From contig NZ_FOIT01000005.1 of assembly GCF_900110815.1 (NCBI RefSeq), positions 1 through 38,951 of the forward strand: 38,951 nt of DNA, given 5' to 3'. A model generated the notes under the pieces. The model was given only the letters and a program-made list of their open reading frames with translations. It had not been told where the DNA came from and did not search any database. Source of the DNA: Aliicoccus persicus. Its GTDB lineage: Bacteria; Bacillota; Bacilli; Staphylococcales; Salinicoccaceae. The translations under genes were made by a program, and so were the position numbers. Below are positions 16,404 to 24,617 of this stretch, one piece after another; the stretch's first letter is position 1; the number at the start of each line of letters is the position of its first letter.

Positions 16404-16434
16404 AAATACCCCAAAAGTCACTCAACTTTTGGGG
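16404..16434 (-). terminator. rho-independent terminator after pepF
   Basis: CCCCAAAAGT (16409-16418) and ACTTTTGGGG (16425-16434) form a 10-bp stem with a 6-base loop. Read on the reverse strand it is followed by TATTTTTG. Confidence 0.88.
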
Positions 16435-16461
16435 TTCACTTTCAATCAAACAATCAATATC

Positions 16462-18162
16462 CTACAAAGCCTTATCATCAATTGAATCTAAGTAGCGCTC
16501 GGCTTCTTCAACGACTGCTTTCAAGCTGCCTTCTTCAAATGGGCTCTTCAAGTTTGCTTCTGCAACTAACTCAGTGAATGCTTTTGATCCACCTAAACTA
16601 CACAAATGTAGGTAGTCTTTCCAAGCGCCATCGAAGTCTTCTTTTGATTTTTTCCAGAACTGCAACGCACAAACTTGAGCTAGCGTGTAATCTATATAAT
16701 AGAATGGTGCGCCAAACACATGGCCTTGACGGTGCCAGAATGCGCCATGGATCACTGGTTCGATGCCATCATAGTTACGGTGCGGTAAGTATTTACGCTC
16801 GAGTTCTTGCCAAGCTTCTCTACGTTCTGCTGCTGTGAACTGTGGGTTCTCATAGACGATATGTTGGAACTCATCAATCGCAACACCATATGGTAAGAAC
16901 TGAATGTTATCTGCCAAATGTGCATAGAAGAATTTATCTGTGCCTTCTTCAAAGAACAAGTTCATCCAGTCATATGTGAAGTACTCCATACTCATCGAGT
17001 GGATCTCACATGATTCATATGTCGGGAAGATATATTCAGGTACCGGTGTCTCACGTGACATATACGTTTGGAACGCGTGACCTGCCTCGTGTGTCAATAC
17101 GGTGATATCATCTAAAGTACCATTGAAGTTACTGAAAATAAACGGCGCTTTATAGTTTGAAATGAATGTACAATAACCGCCGCCTTCTTTACCTTTTTTC
17201 GCTTCAACATCAAACAGGTTTCTCTCACGCATAAACTGATAAAACTCATCCGTTTCTGGTGATAGTTCCTTATACATTGTTTCCCCGTGTTTTAAAATCT
17301 CTTCCGCATTGCCTTTCGGAGTCGCGTTACCTGTTTTAAAGTCGAATGCTTCGTCATAAGAATACAATGTTTCAACACCGATTCTTTCGCGCTGTTTTTC
17401 TCTTAATTTCGTTGCAAGTGGCACGACGTATTCCTCAACTTGTTTTCTGAACTTCTCGACCATTTTACGATCATAGTCGATACGGCTCATGCGGAAGTAT
17501 CCAAGTTCGACAAAGTCTTTATAACCGAGTTCTTTAGCAATCTCATCACGCACTTGTACTAAGTCACCGTATATTTTATCGATTTTTTTCATATTTTCTT
17601 TATAAAAACCATTCGATGCGATTGATGCTTTGCGACGCATTTCTCTATCCTGGTGTTGCATGTACGGACCAAACTCAGATAAGTTCAATGTTTTTCCATC
17701 AAACTCTATTTCAGCAGATGCAAGTAGTTTAGAGTACTCTGTCGATAGCTTATTTTCTTTTTTCAATAAATCACCGACTTTAGGGTCAAATGATTTCATT
17801 GAGAATTCAGCAAGTTTAAACAACTGTTTGCCATACTTTTTTTCTAGTTCATCTCTAAATTTAGAGTTAGAAATTGCTTTGTAATATTTGTTAATCATCT
17901 CTTGAATGGTTGGAGCGTTTTCATCATAGAATGTACGCTCACCATCATAGTATTCATCTTTCGTATCAACCGATGCACGTATAGATGAAAGTGTCATTGC
18001 TGTATGGATGTCATTTGTGATTGCATTAAACTGTTCAATGATTTCACTTTGTGTTTCTACAGAATCCGCCTCATTAAATTGAACGAGCAATGCATCGACG
18101 TCTGCCGCTGCTTTTTCTAAATCGGGGCGTTCATATTTCATATCTTCGAACTTAACAGTCAT
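16462..18162 (-). CDS. pepF: oligoendopeptidase F, M3 family metallopeptidase
   Basis: A cytoplasmic zinc peptidase of 566 residues that cuts medium-sized peptides. The zinc motif HEAGH is at residues 358-362 in DDITVLTHEAGHAFQTYMS, and the third ligand region follows as YESCEIHSMSMEYF. This is the M3B (PepF/YjbG) arrangement, with an all-helical N-terminal domain (residues 1-200) and family-typical length. The ATG at 18162 has GAGGAGG 7 bases upstream. It is transcribed toward oppA and probably finishes the use of peptides imported by Opp. A CodY-like box lies in its promoter. It has no signal peptide. Confidence 0.94.
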   Translation of the reverse strand: MTVKFEDMKYERPDLEKAAADVDALLVQFNEADSVETQSEIIEQFNAITNDIHTAMTLSSIRASVDTKDEYYDGERTFYDENAPTIQEMINKYYKAISNSKFRDELEKKYGKQLFKLAEFSMKSFDPKVGDLLKKENKLSTEYSKLLASAEIEFDGKTLNLSEFGPYMQHQDREMRRKASIASNGFYKENMKKIDKIYGDLVQVRDEIAKELGYKDFVELGYFRMSRIDYDRKMVEKFRKQVEEYVVPLATKLREKQRERIGVETLYSYDEAFDFKTGNATPKGNAEEILKHGETMYKELSPETDEFYQFMRERNLFDVEAKKGKEGGGYCTFISNYKAPFIFSNFNGTLDDITVLTHEAGHAFQTYMSRETPVPEYIFPTYESCEIHSMSMEYFTYDWMNLFFEEGTDKFFYAHLADNIQFLPYGVAIDEFQHIVYENPQFTAAERREAWQELERKYLPHRNYDGIEPVIHGAFWHRQGHVFGAPFYYIDYTLAQVCALQFWKKSKEDFDGAWKDYLHLCSLGGSKAFTELVAEANLKSPFEEGSLKAVVEEAERYLDSIDDKAL

Positions 18163-18191
18163 TGTATAGCCTCCTCAATAAATTTAATTTC

Positions 18192-18219
18192 ATTATATCA
18201 TTTAAAAATTCTGAAAATA
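18192..18219 (-). promoter_or_regulatory. pepF promoter with overlapping CodY-like box
   Basis: On the reverse strand an extended -10, TGATATAAT, has its TATAAT at 18197-18192. The segment 18205-18219 reads TATTTTCAGAATTTT, 12 of 15 matches to the CodY consensus, and lies where RNA polymerase would bind upstream of the -10. The -35 is poor. Confidence 0.5.
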
Positions 18220-18326
18220 CAGTCAAAACGGTAAGAATAAATTAACAAATTGAAGAATACTTATAAACGATTCAAAATTTCTGCTAAACTATATACAATA
18301 AGTAATTAAATGACTGGAGTGAATCT

Positions 18327-19754
18327 ATGATTGATCTAGATAAAGATTTCGAAATGAAAATGGGACACTTATCAAGACGCACACATGAATTAGAAATACC
18401 GGTTATGATTATCATTGAAGGGGCGCTCGCATCTGGTAAATCACGTTTAGCCAATGCACTCTATATGACGTTGGATGCAAAATATACAGATTTCTTCGCA
18501 ACGCATCCACCGATGGAAGTCGATAAGCGTTATCCGTTTCTTTATCCGTTTTGGAAAGCATTGCCGAAAAATGGGGATATTAATATTCACTTTAGAAGTT
18601 GGTATGCGCATTTGATTGATTATGAAGCGCAAGGGATAAAAGACAATATCCGCGTGGATTACAAATATATTCGCGATGATATTTACAATTTTGAAAAGAC
18701 ACTGATTGATCGAGGATATGAAATTATTAAGTTTTATGTCCATGCAGATGATGACGTGAAGAAAGAACATTTAAAAGCGCTCGAGGAAAATCCAGCGAGT
18801 CAGTGGAAAGCGGAAGAGTTCCAGGAACGCATGGATAACGTCAATTATGAAAAGGAAATGGAAATCTTTTTAGAAAATCCAACACCTTCACCCTGGACGA
18901 TACTCGACTTCAAAGATGAACAATCTTCTGTAGAGTCGCTGTTTGAAACGATTTTCGATCGACTTGAACGATGTATCGAGCATCGTGAGAAAAAGAAGAA
19001 ACCGAACGTTGATGGTGAATTCATTGAAAACTATAAACCAACGCTCTTCAACTTCGACTTCGATAAGGAATCGCTCGACAAAGATGATTACAAAGACAAA
19101 TTAGAACCACTTCAAATGCGTATGAGAGAAATTCAATTTAAATTGTATGAAAAGAAGATGCCACTGCTCCTCGTCTATGAAGGTATGGATGCAGCAGGTA
19201 AGGGTGGTAACATTAAGCGGACGCGCATGTTTTTAGACCCGACGGGCTATACGATCAATGCCGTGTCAGCACCGACGGAAATAGAACTTGCACATCATTA
19301 TTTATGGCGGTTCTATATCGATGTACCGAGAAGTGGGCATATTTCATTCTTCGATCGCAGTTGGTATGGACGTGTACTTGTTGAACGCATCGAAGGGTTT
19401 GCGACAAACAAGGAATGGAAAGAAGCGTACCAGGAAATAAACAACTTTGAGAAATCACTCGTCCATTCAGGTGCCATCATCGTTAAAATCTTTTTATCTT
19501 TAGATAAGGATGAACAGCTTGAGCGTTTTAAAGATCGCGAAAAGGATCCAGATAAAGAATGGAAACTGACGGACGAAGACTGGCGTAATCGTGATAAATG
19601 GGATCAATACATTCAAGCATCAGAAGAAATGATTTTTAATACAAACACGAGCGAAGCACCATGGTATGTCATTCCAGGTAATAACAAGCGATATGCACGC
19701 GTCGAAGCACTAAAGCGCATCGTAGAATTTTGCGAACGCCGTTTAGAAGAATAA
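18327..19754 (+). CDS. pap: polyphosphate:AMP phosphotransferase, two-domain PPK2 class II
   Basis: A 475-residue protein of two fused PPK2 domains, the layout and length of polyphosphate:AMP phosphotransferases, which make ADP from AMP and polyphosphate. The C-terminal domain is intact: Walker A EGMDAAGKGGN (residues 285-295), a lid region with RDKEKDPDKEWKLTDEDW-like composition, and Walker B DRSWYGR (343-349). The N-terminal domain is degenerate: EGALASGK at residues 31-38 and HFRSWYAHL where DRSWYGR is expected, so the Walker B Asp is lost. That pattern is expected in this class, where only the second domain is catalytic. GGAGTG lies 5 bases before the ATG. It is divergent from pepF and is followed 33 bases later by a secreted-protein gene. 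Confidence 0.87.
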   Translation: MIDLDKDFEMKMGHLSRRTHELEIPVMIIIEGALASGKSRLANALYMTLDAKYTDFFATHPPMEVDKRYPFLYPFWKALPKNGDINIHFRSWYAHLIDYEAQGIKDNIRVDYKYIRDDIYNFEKTLIDRGYEIIKFYVHADDDVKKEHLKALEENPASQWKAEEFQERMDNVNYEKEMEIFLENPTPSPWTILDFKDEQSSVESLFETIFDRLERCIEHREKKKKPNVDGEFIENYKPTLFNFDFDKESLDKDDYKDKLEPLQMRMREIQFKLYEKKMPLLLVYEGMDAAGKGGNIKRTRMFLDPTGYTINAVSAPTEIELAHHYLWRFYIDVPRSGHISFFDRSWYGRVLVERIEGFATNKEWKEAYQEINNFEKSLVHSGAIIVKIFLSLDKDEQLERFKDREKDPDKEWKLTDEDWRNRDKWDQYIQASEEMIFNTNTSEAPWYVIPGNNKRYARVEALKRIVEFCERRLEE

Positions 19755-19787
19755 GACATAAATAAAGATAATCATCTGGAGGCACAT

Positions 19788-21353
19788 ATGAAAAAATTAC
19801 TCTGTTTCGCTGGCTTCGGTTTACTAATATCTTCATCCGTGTATGCGCAAGATACAGAACTACTAGAAGATTTCGATTCAAGGTTCTATAAAACGGCAGA
19901 ACTCGTCGAGCAACTCAGTGATGTAGAACAAACAGATATCGAACTTTCAGAGATACTCGCACCACGAGACGAAGTTACGTCTTATTACTTTGAATTTTTA
20001 AGCCAGTTTACGTCCTATGACAGTGTGGAGGAATTTGAACAACCACTCGAAACGACAGGTATTATCGTCGAAGATGGTGACACGTTAGAAATCATTGAGG
20101 GTCAAGGCACACCAGAAAACTTGGAGCCGGTTAGATATGGTGATGCAGCAGAAGGTGTTGCTATCGAATATACACAGGGAACGGAAAGTTATATCGACTT
20201 ACAAGACTACGGTTTGACGACAGAAGATTTAATTTTACATCGTTATGATGTGTTGCATGACCTGATCACTGCACAAGAAGAATCATTCACCAGTTATGAA
20301 ACAGATACACATTATGTACTAGAGAATGTGACTGAAGATGCTGATTTTGGTTCGTCACTCGATAATATCCGTTCAATATACCTACAAGATTTTGAAGCAT
20401 TGAACTATAACTATGGACTGATCATCACAATCGATAAAGAAACAGGCTACATTGAAGAATCAATTATACTGACAAGTGCAGACATACCAGAAATAGACGG
20501 GGGGATCGTGTCTGAACTATATGCGAAGTATGATCGATATAATGAAGTCGAATCCATTTATGATGACGGTGACTATGCTGAAGTAATCGAGATTGTACAA
20601 GCGAACTTATCGAATGTTTTACAAAATTTCTTTGAAGATAATCCAGGCCATTCATCATACATCGGTGAAATTCTATATGAAACAGAAGGATTCATAGAAT
20701 CTGATGTCGATGCAAATGAACTGTTAGATGAACTCGATACACTGGAGCGCTATGAGTTTATAGTTGCGAATAATCTCGTTTACAGAGATATGGAAAATAT
20801 GCAAATAACGTCAGCCAGTGACCAATCAATACAGGGCTACATTGCAGAAGAAGATGACTTTTTATCTGTGCAGGCATTTAGAGTCGATCAATCAGGTAAC
20901 CAAGTGTTGTATCGATATGGAAACACAGAACAGGATGTCGTGTGGTTGAACGATAGCATGACAGAAGGTGTGTTCCAAGATACGAGTCAGTATGGCGTGG
21001 AAGAAGTGATGTACTTTAGATATGACGTACTGCATGAAGCGTTGTCATCGGTCGATGGGTTAGTTGTGCATGAAACAGATGAAAATTATTATTTGAGTTT
21101 GGAAAATGATGCGCAATTAGAAGATGTGTTCAACACGTTGCAGTATACAGTTAATGACGGATTTATAGAAGGTACAGATAGCTACGGTATCGTCACAATG
21201 ATCAATAAGGAAACGAACTATATTACAGATACGATCTTGTATAGAAAGATGGATGCCGTTGATGGGGATAACGTCACATTTTTAGAAGTCATGTCAGGAT
21301 ATAGAGAGAACACAGATTTTGAAGACACGATAGAAATTGAAGAACTTGAGTAA
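19788..21353 (+). CDS. secreted protein with two copies of a LolA/LppX-like domain, function unknown
   Basis: I do not recognise a named family with certainty. The 521-residue product has a Sec signal (MKKLLCFAGFGLLISSSVYA, cut before QDTE) with no lipobox, although a Cys is present at position 6. The mature part is acidic and internally duplicated. Residues about 140-225 (YGLTTEDLILHRYDVLHDL ... YGLIITIDKETGYIEESIIL) align by eye with about 400-490 (YGVEEVMYFRYDVLHEAL ... YGIVTMINKETNYITDTILY). The alternating beta-strand text and the size of each half suggest a LolA/DUF6612-like beta fold, as in lipoprotein carriers. CTGGAGG lies 7 bases before the ATG at 19788. It follows the PPK2 gene closely and may share its transcript. 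Confidence 0.7.
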   Translation: MKKLLCFAGFGLLISSSVYAQDTELLEDFDSRFYKTAELVEQLSDVEQTDIELSEILAPRDEVTSYYFEFLSQFTSYDSVEEFEQPLETTGIIVEDGDTLEIIEGQGTPENLEPVRYGDAAEGVAIEYTQGTESYIDLQDYGLTTEDLILHRYDVLHDLITAQEESFTSYETDTHYVLENVTEDADFGSSLDNIRSIYLQDFEALNYNYGLIITIDKETGYIEESIILTSADIPEIDGGIVSELYAKYDRYNEVESIYDDGDYAEVIEIVQANLSNVLQNFFEDNPGHSSYIGEILYETEGFIESDVDANELLDELDTLERYEFIVANNLVYRDMENMQITSASDQSIQGYIAEEDDFLSVQAFRVDQSGNQVLYRYGNTEQDVVWLNDSMTEGVFQDTSQYGVEEVMYFRYDVLHEALSSVDGLVVHETDENYYLSLENDAQLEDVFNTLQYTVNDGFIEGTDSYGIVTMINKETNYITDTILYRKMDAVDGDNVTFLEVMSGYRENTDFEDTIEIEELE

Positions 21354-21375
21354 ATAATATATGGAACAATGTTAT

Positions 21376-21402
21376 TCCTTTGTATATAATCATTTCAAAG
21401 GG
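21376..21402. promoter_or_regulatory. inverted repeat around a -10 box, upstream of CPBP gene
   Basis: TCCTTTG (21376-21382) and CAAAGGGA (21396-21403) form a dyad that brackets a TATAAT at 21385-21390, in the 89-base gap before the CPBP protease gene. It could be an operator over the promoter. No known regulator motif was recognised. Confidence 0.4.
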
Positions 21403-21442
21403 AATTCACTCTTTAAAATTTAATACATGATGAGAGGTAAAC

Positions 21443-22327
21443 GTGACAAATAAGCAGCTGATCAAAAAAAGATATAATTGGCTTATCTACTGTGGATTAA
21501 TACTAATTTTAATTGCGGCAGCCTGGATTATGATTCAAAATAACGGGATGATTGAATTCAGTGCAGATCATGATATCACAGTGCCTTTTTGGCATAACTG
21601 GGTGATCTATGGCGCATTATTGTTATTGATCCTATTCTTACCCGGAAGTTCTTCAGGCAATAATCCATTAAGCAATAAGAACAGAAAAGTGTTGGTTAGG
21701 CAATCTACCATATTAACAACACTTGCACTTCTGCTCTTCATCGGATTGCTTTTGGTACCCAAAGCGGACGTATTCTCATACTTCCCTTTATTTAAAATAG
21801 TCCTGTTGCTAATCGCTCCGATTGTGATGTTTTTCATTTATAGGCAAAAACGATTAAAGACCGAACGGTTATTAAACCACAGCTATTTAAAAGATAATCA
21901 GTGGTTATATCCTTCAATTATCACAATCATGTGGATTGCTTTATATTACTTTAGTCCATTTTCTAGTCCAGAAGTGCCAGGATACGAGATCGAATGGAAT
22001 GTATTATTCATCGGTGCATTGGTTTCATTTCTAATAAATAGTGTATTGGAAGAAGTGTTTTACAGAGTTTGGCTACAAACAAGGCTAGAAGTATTGCTTG
22101 GTACATGGCCAGCAATTATGGTGACGTCAATACTCTGGGCAGTTTGGCATATGGCAATCCAAGGTGGAGAGTCAGCAGATATTGCATTCTCAAATGTCAT
22201 CGTTAACCAAGGTGTTACTGGATTATTTCTAGGGTTCTTATGGGCGAAGTACAGAAATGTATGGGTACTCATCATCATTCACGGGTTAATGAATTTCCCG
22301 TTAGAGGTTATTACCGAGTTATTCTAA
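21443..22327 (+). CDS. CPBP family intramembrane glutamic endopeptidase
   Basis: A polytopic membrane protein of 294 residues with about eight helices. It carries the CPBP (CAAX protease / bacteriocin-processing) motifs: EEVFYR (EExxxR, near residue 203), WAVWH (FxxxH motif with Trp in place of Phe) and HGLMN (HxxxN) near the C-terminus. Family members cleave membrane proteins or peptides, and some give self-immunity to bacteriocins. The start is GTG at 21443 with GAGAGGT 4 bases upstream. It has its own probable promoter and shares a bidirectional terminator with the convergent small-membrane-protein genes. The substrate is unknown and no bacteriocin gene was found nearby. Confidence 0.88.
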   Translation: MTNKQLIKKRYNWLIYCGLILILIAAAWIMIQNNGMIEFSADHDITVPFWHNWVIYGALLLLILFLPGSSSGNNPLSNKNRKVLVRQSTILTTLALLLFIGLLLVPKADVFSYFPLFKIVLLLIAPIVMFFIYRQKRLKTERLLNHSYLKDNQWLYPSIITIMWIALYYFSPFSSPEVPGYEIEWNVLFIGALVSFLINSVLEEVFYRVWLQTRLEVLLGTWPAIMVTSILWAVWHMAIQGGESADIAFSNVIVNQGVTGLFLGFLWAKYRNVWVLIIIHGLMNFPLEVITELF

Positions 22328-22360
22328 AGTAGAAAAATGAGTTTAAATTATATTTAATTA

Positions 22361-22397
22361 AAAAGGTGAGCCGTCACAAGACAGCTCACCTTTTCAT
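22361..22397. terminator. bidirectional terminator between CPBP gene and reverse-strand cluster
   Basis: AAAAGGTGAGC (22361-22371) pairs with GCTCACCTTTT (22384-22394). A-rich sequence on one side and T-rich on the other suit termination in both directions. Confidence 0.85.
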
Positions 22398-22402
22398 TTC
22401 TC

Positions 22403-22633
22403 TCAATTATCTCTACCTTTTCTCACTTGCTCAATTATCTTATAGATGATTACACCCACAATGACTAACAGTAAAACAAACGCAGTATACTCTACAATTG
22501 TCCCAACCATATCTACTTGCCAATATTGACCGTTGAGAACGTAGACAACGAGCAAGATAAAATACGCAATAAATATTGAATCAATAAACAATCGATTTTT
22601 CGTACGCTTTCTCTTTGGACGAATGATACTCAT
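22403..22633 (-). CDS. small membrane protein, two helices, unknown function
   Basis: A 76-residue product, not recognised. It begins with a strongly basic segment (SIIRPKRKRTKNR), then two hydrophobic helices (about residues 18-36 and 46-66) and a short basic end. The ATG at 22633 is chosen because AAGGTGA lies 6 bases upstream; the open frame continues 18 codons further without a site. It is the last of a reverse-strand cluster of small membrane proteins. Confidence 0.6.
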   Translation of the reverse strand: MSIIRPKRKRTKNRLFIDSIFIAYFILLVVYVLNGQYWQVDMVGTIVEYTAFVLLLVIVGVIIYKIIEQVRKGRDN

Positions 22634-22643
22634 AATAGTCACC

Positions 22644-22838
22644 TTATTTCTTAAACTTATCCCATAGCATATAAACCGCATAGCCAAATATAGAGATGAC
22701 CATCACAATAAACAAAATATTGATCACATCTAGTAACTGCGCGTTCTCTAGCCATTGATCATTCAGAACTTGTAAAATCAACAGCACGAGTATAACACCT
22801 GCTAACACCAACGGAAAAACTCTCTTTTGTCCATCCAT
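22644..22838 (-). CDS. small membrane protein, two helices, unknown function
   Basis: A 64-residue product, not recognised, starting MDGQKRVFPLVLAGVILV. Two hydrophobic helices (about residues 7-22 and 36-57) are separated by an acidic-polar linker (NDQWLENAQLLD). The ATG at 22838 has AAGGTG 7 bases upstream. The layout is the same as in its downstream neighbour (basic start, helix, NxQW motif in the linker, helix), so the two are probably duplicates: compare LNDQWLENAQLLDV with LNGQYWQVDMVGT. Confidence 0.6.
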   Translation of the reverse strand: MDGQKRVFPLVLAGVILVLLILQVLNDQWLENAQLLDVINILFIVMVISIFGYAVYMLWDKFKK

Positions 22839-22842
22839 ACAG

Positions 22843-23127
22843 TTACACCTTAGGCGGCAAGTCGTCGTCATCTTCACGCACTTTGCCGTCTACATCTTCT
22901 TTTACAGGTTTTACAATCTCGCCATCAGGATTCACTTTGTTACCTTCTTTGTCATACTGTTTTCTCGCATCAAAGTAGAGCAGGATTAAAGCAGCAAACG
23001 AAATCAAAAATGCCCAGTTTAAAATGACGGCAACACCTTCAAATGGATTAAAGAAAAAGTTTGCAATCCACAGTATTAAAATTATTACGATGTATTTAAA
23101 ATAAGTCTTTTGCACCGGGTTCATCAT
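22843..23127 (-). CDS. small membrane protein with charged tail, unknown function
   Basis: A 94-residue product, not recognised. Two hydrophobic helices (about residues 11-26 and 31-51) are followed by a cytoplasmic-looking tail with KEGNKVNPDGEIVKPVKEDVDGK and a run of Asp. The start overlaps the stop of the CBS-domain gene by 4 bases (ATGA), so it is translationally coupled to it. A second ATG follows directly and may be the true start. Confidence 0.6.
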   Translation of the reverse strand: MMNPVQKTYFKYIVIILILWIANFFFNPFEGVAVILNWAFLISFAALILLYFDARKQYDKEGNKVNPDGEIVKPVKEDVDGKVREDDDDLPPKV

Positions 23128-23960
23128 TTCTGCTCACGACCTTCCTCAATACTTTGTTTCTCAGCACCGTTATAGCTATCCAACGTTTGGACCAATTTCG
23201 GTATATCATAATTTGTAAATAAGCCTCTCATCTCATCTCTTTTAATGTGCTGCTCGTTTTTGGATTTACTGATTAACACATAGCGCGATTCTTTTTTATC
23301 GATATTATAGTACATCTTATTTAATACTTCATATAATGGTACATTCTCATTCAAAATAATAAATGCTTGCGCGTTCGCATCAAATTCCTCCAACACTTCA
23401 GCAACATCATGCGTCTCTAAATCAATCTTACCCGCGCCGACTTGGCTCGCTATAAAATGCGTCAAGCCATTTTCTGTAACAATACCAACTAATTGTTGCC
23501 CATCAAACACAGGGAACTGAGAAAAACCAGTAGAATTAATTTTATTCATCACATCAGTCAAAGTATCCGTCGGTTTCACACTGACAATCTTTGGCCGTTT
23601 ATTTTCTTTAAAATACTGACTCACAGAAATCGGTTTAACAATAGAATCAATAATCTCACCTAAAATATCCATCGTTAAATCAGAAGGTTCTGCAATGTTA
23701 TAAAACTCTTCGGTCTGTCTATGAATAATCGTATTGCGAAAATTATTAATCAGATCCAGCTTTGTTCTAAAACTCGATAAAAAAGGCAGTTCACGCTTCG
23801 GTTTACTCTGTCCAAGAATGCTGATTAAATCGTGAAAACTCACGTGGTTTTTTCCAGAACCTTCTATATACTTGTCTAACTTGTCTTTCAAGATTTCATG
23901 AACCTCATTGTATTGTCGGATGAACTCATATTGTCTGCTCGACATCTTGTCCTCGTTCAC
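23124..23960 (-). CDS. CBS-domain-pair protein with an N-terminal HEPN-like helical domain
   Basis: A soluble 278-residue protein. Residues about 128-255 form a CBS pair (PKIVSVKPTDTLTDVMNKI, FSQFPVFDGQQLVGIVTENG, then a second repeat with NVPLYEVLNKMYYNI), which usually binds adenine nucleotides. The N-terminal 120 residues are helical and contain NNFRNTIIHRQ, an R-x4-H arrangement as in HEPN domains. HEPN membership is my inference from that motif only. The start shown is GTG at 23960 with AGGGG upstream; ATG at 23945 with GAGG is an alternative. It is the only soluble protein in the cluster of small membrane proteins and may report nucleotide state to them. Confidence 0.72.
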   Translation of the reverse strand: MNEDKMSSRQYEFIRQYNEVHEILKDKLDKYIEGSGKNHVSFHDLISILGQSKPKRELPFLSSFRTKLDLINNFRNTIIHRQTEEFYNIAEPSDLTMDILGEIIDSIVKPISVSQYFKENKRPKIVSVKPTDTLTDVMNKINSTGFSQFPVFDGQQLVGIVTENGLTHFIASQVGAGKIDLETHDVAEVLEEFDANAQAFIILNENVPLYEVLNKMYYNIDKKESRYVLISKSKNEQHIKRDEMRGLFTNYDIPKLVQTLDSYNGAEKQSIEEGREQK

Positions 23961-23999
23961 ACGTGATCAATCCCCTCAAAACGACTTTCTTCTATTGTA

Positions 24000-24221
24000 T
24001 CACTCGTTTATAAAGTATGCCTTAATTACTGAGTAAACTGTTACCGATAAAAAGATCACGGTAAACAATGAAAAAACAATCCACATAATCGTCTGCACAA
24101 TGCTGTCTGACATAAAGTTTGAGATCACAATCGCAACAATAATAGAGATGATTGTTCCAATACCAAATAAAAACGCGCGAAATTTGTAACTGACTGTATC
24201 TGGCCATTTTGGGATCAACAT
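24000..24221 (-). CDS. small membrane protein, two helices, unknown function
   Basis: A 73-residue product, not recognised. It begins MLIPKWPDTVSYKFRAF, then has two long hydrophobic helices (about residues 17-36 and 42-66). The ATG at 24221 has GGAGG 7 bases upstream. It lies 39 bases upstream of the CBS gene on the same strand, so it is probably the first gene of that operon. Confidence 0.62.
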   Translation of the reverse strand: MLIPKWPDTVSYKFRAFLFGIGTIISIIVAIVISNFMSDSIVQTIMWIVFSLFTVIFLSVTVYSVIKAYFINE

Positions 24222-24340
24222 CAATTAGCCTCCTCGATTATCTTAATTATTACTTATCTATACCTTTTAAATGGATAGAATAACATTTTCGATATAATTG
24301 ATGCCCGTTTTACGGAATTTAAAATCTATCAGATTGCATA

Positions 24341-24617
24341 TTAATTGTTCCTTCTAAACAGCCAGCTGAAGTCAGGATTTTTACGTATATAGATCAGCAC
24401 AGTAACCATGACAATCAATTCTGCAAGTGGGATGGACAGCCATACGCCGTTCACACCCAAGAACTGAGGCAGTATGAGTATGAAAATCATCATGAAGATG
24501 ATTTCACGGGATGCAGTAATCCATGTCGCCATGCGGATTTGTGAGATGGACTGGAAATAACTCATCATGACAAAGTTGATACCCATGAACAGATACGCAA
24601 TGAAGAATATGCGGACA
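24341..24617 (-). pseudogene. 3' fragment of a MATE family efflux transporter gene
   Basis: About 90 C-terminal residues of a MATE (NorM/MepA-type) drug/sodium antiporter are readable: IFFIAYLFMGINFVMMSYFQS, then RMATWITASREIIF and GVNGVWLSIPLAELIVMV, the last two helices of the family, and a normal C-terminal end. MATE proteins have about 450 residues, so some 360 N-terminal residues are missing. Homology stops at about 24617, where sequence coding on the other strand for a Cna-B repeat begins. There is no promoter or start for this remnant. Confidence 0.8.

Noticed and set aside
18327-19754. Broken N-terminal domain of the PPK2 protein as a sign of decay
   Set aside because: Loss of motifs in the first domain is usual in two-domain class II PPK2 enzymes; the second domain is intact and the length is typical.
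16462-22327. Bacteriocin locus suggested by a CPBP protease near a peptidase and transporter
   Set aside because: No small leader-peptide gene, no bacteriocin-type exporter and no modification enzyme are visible near either CPBP gene.
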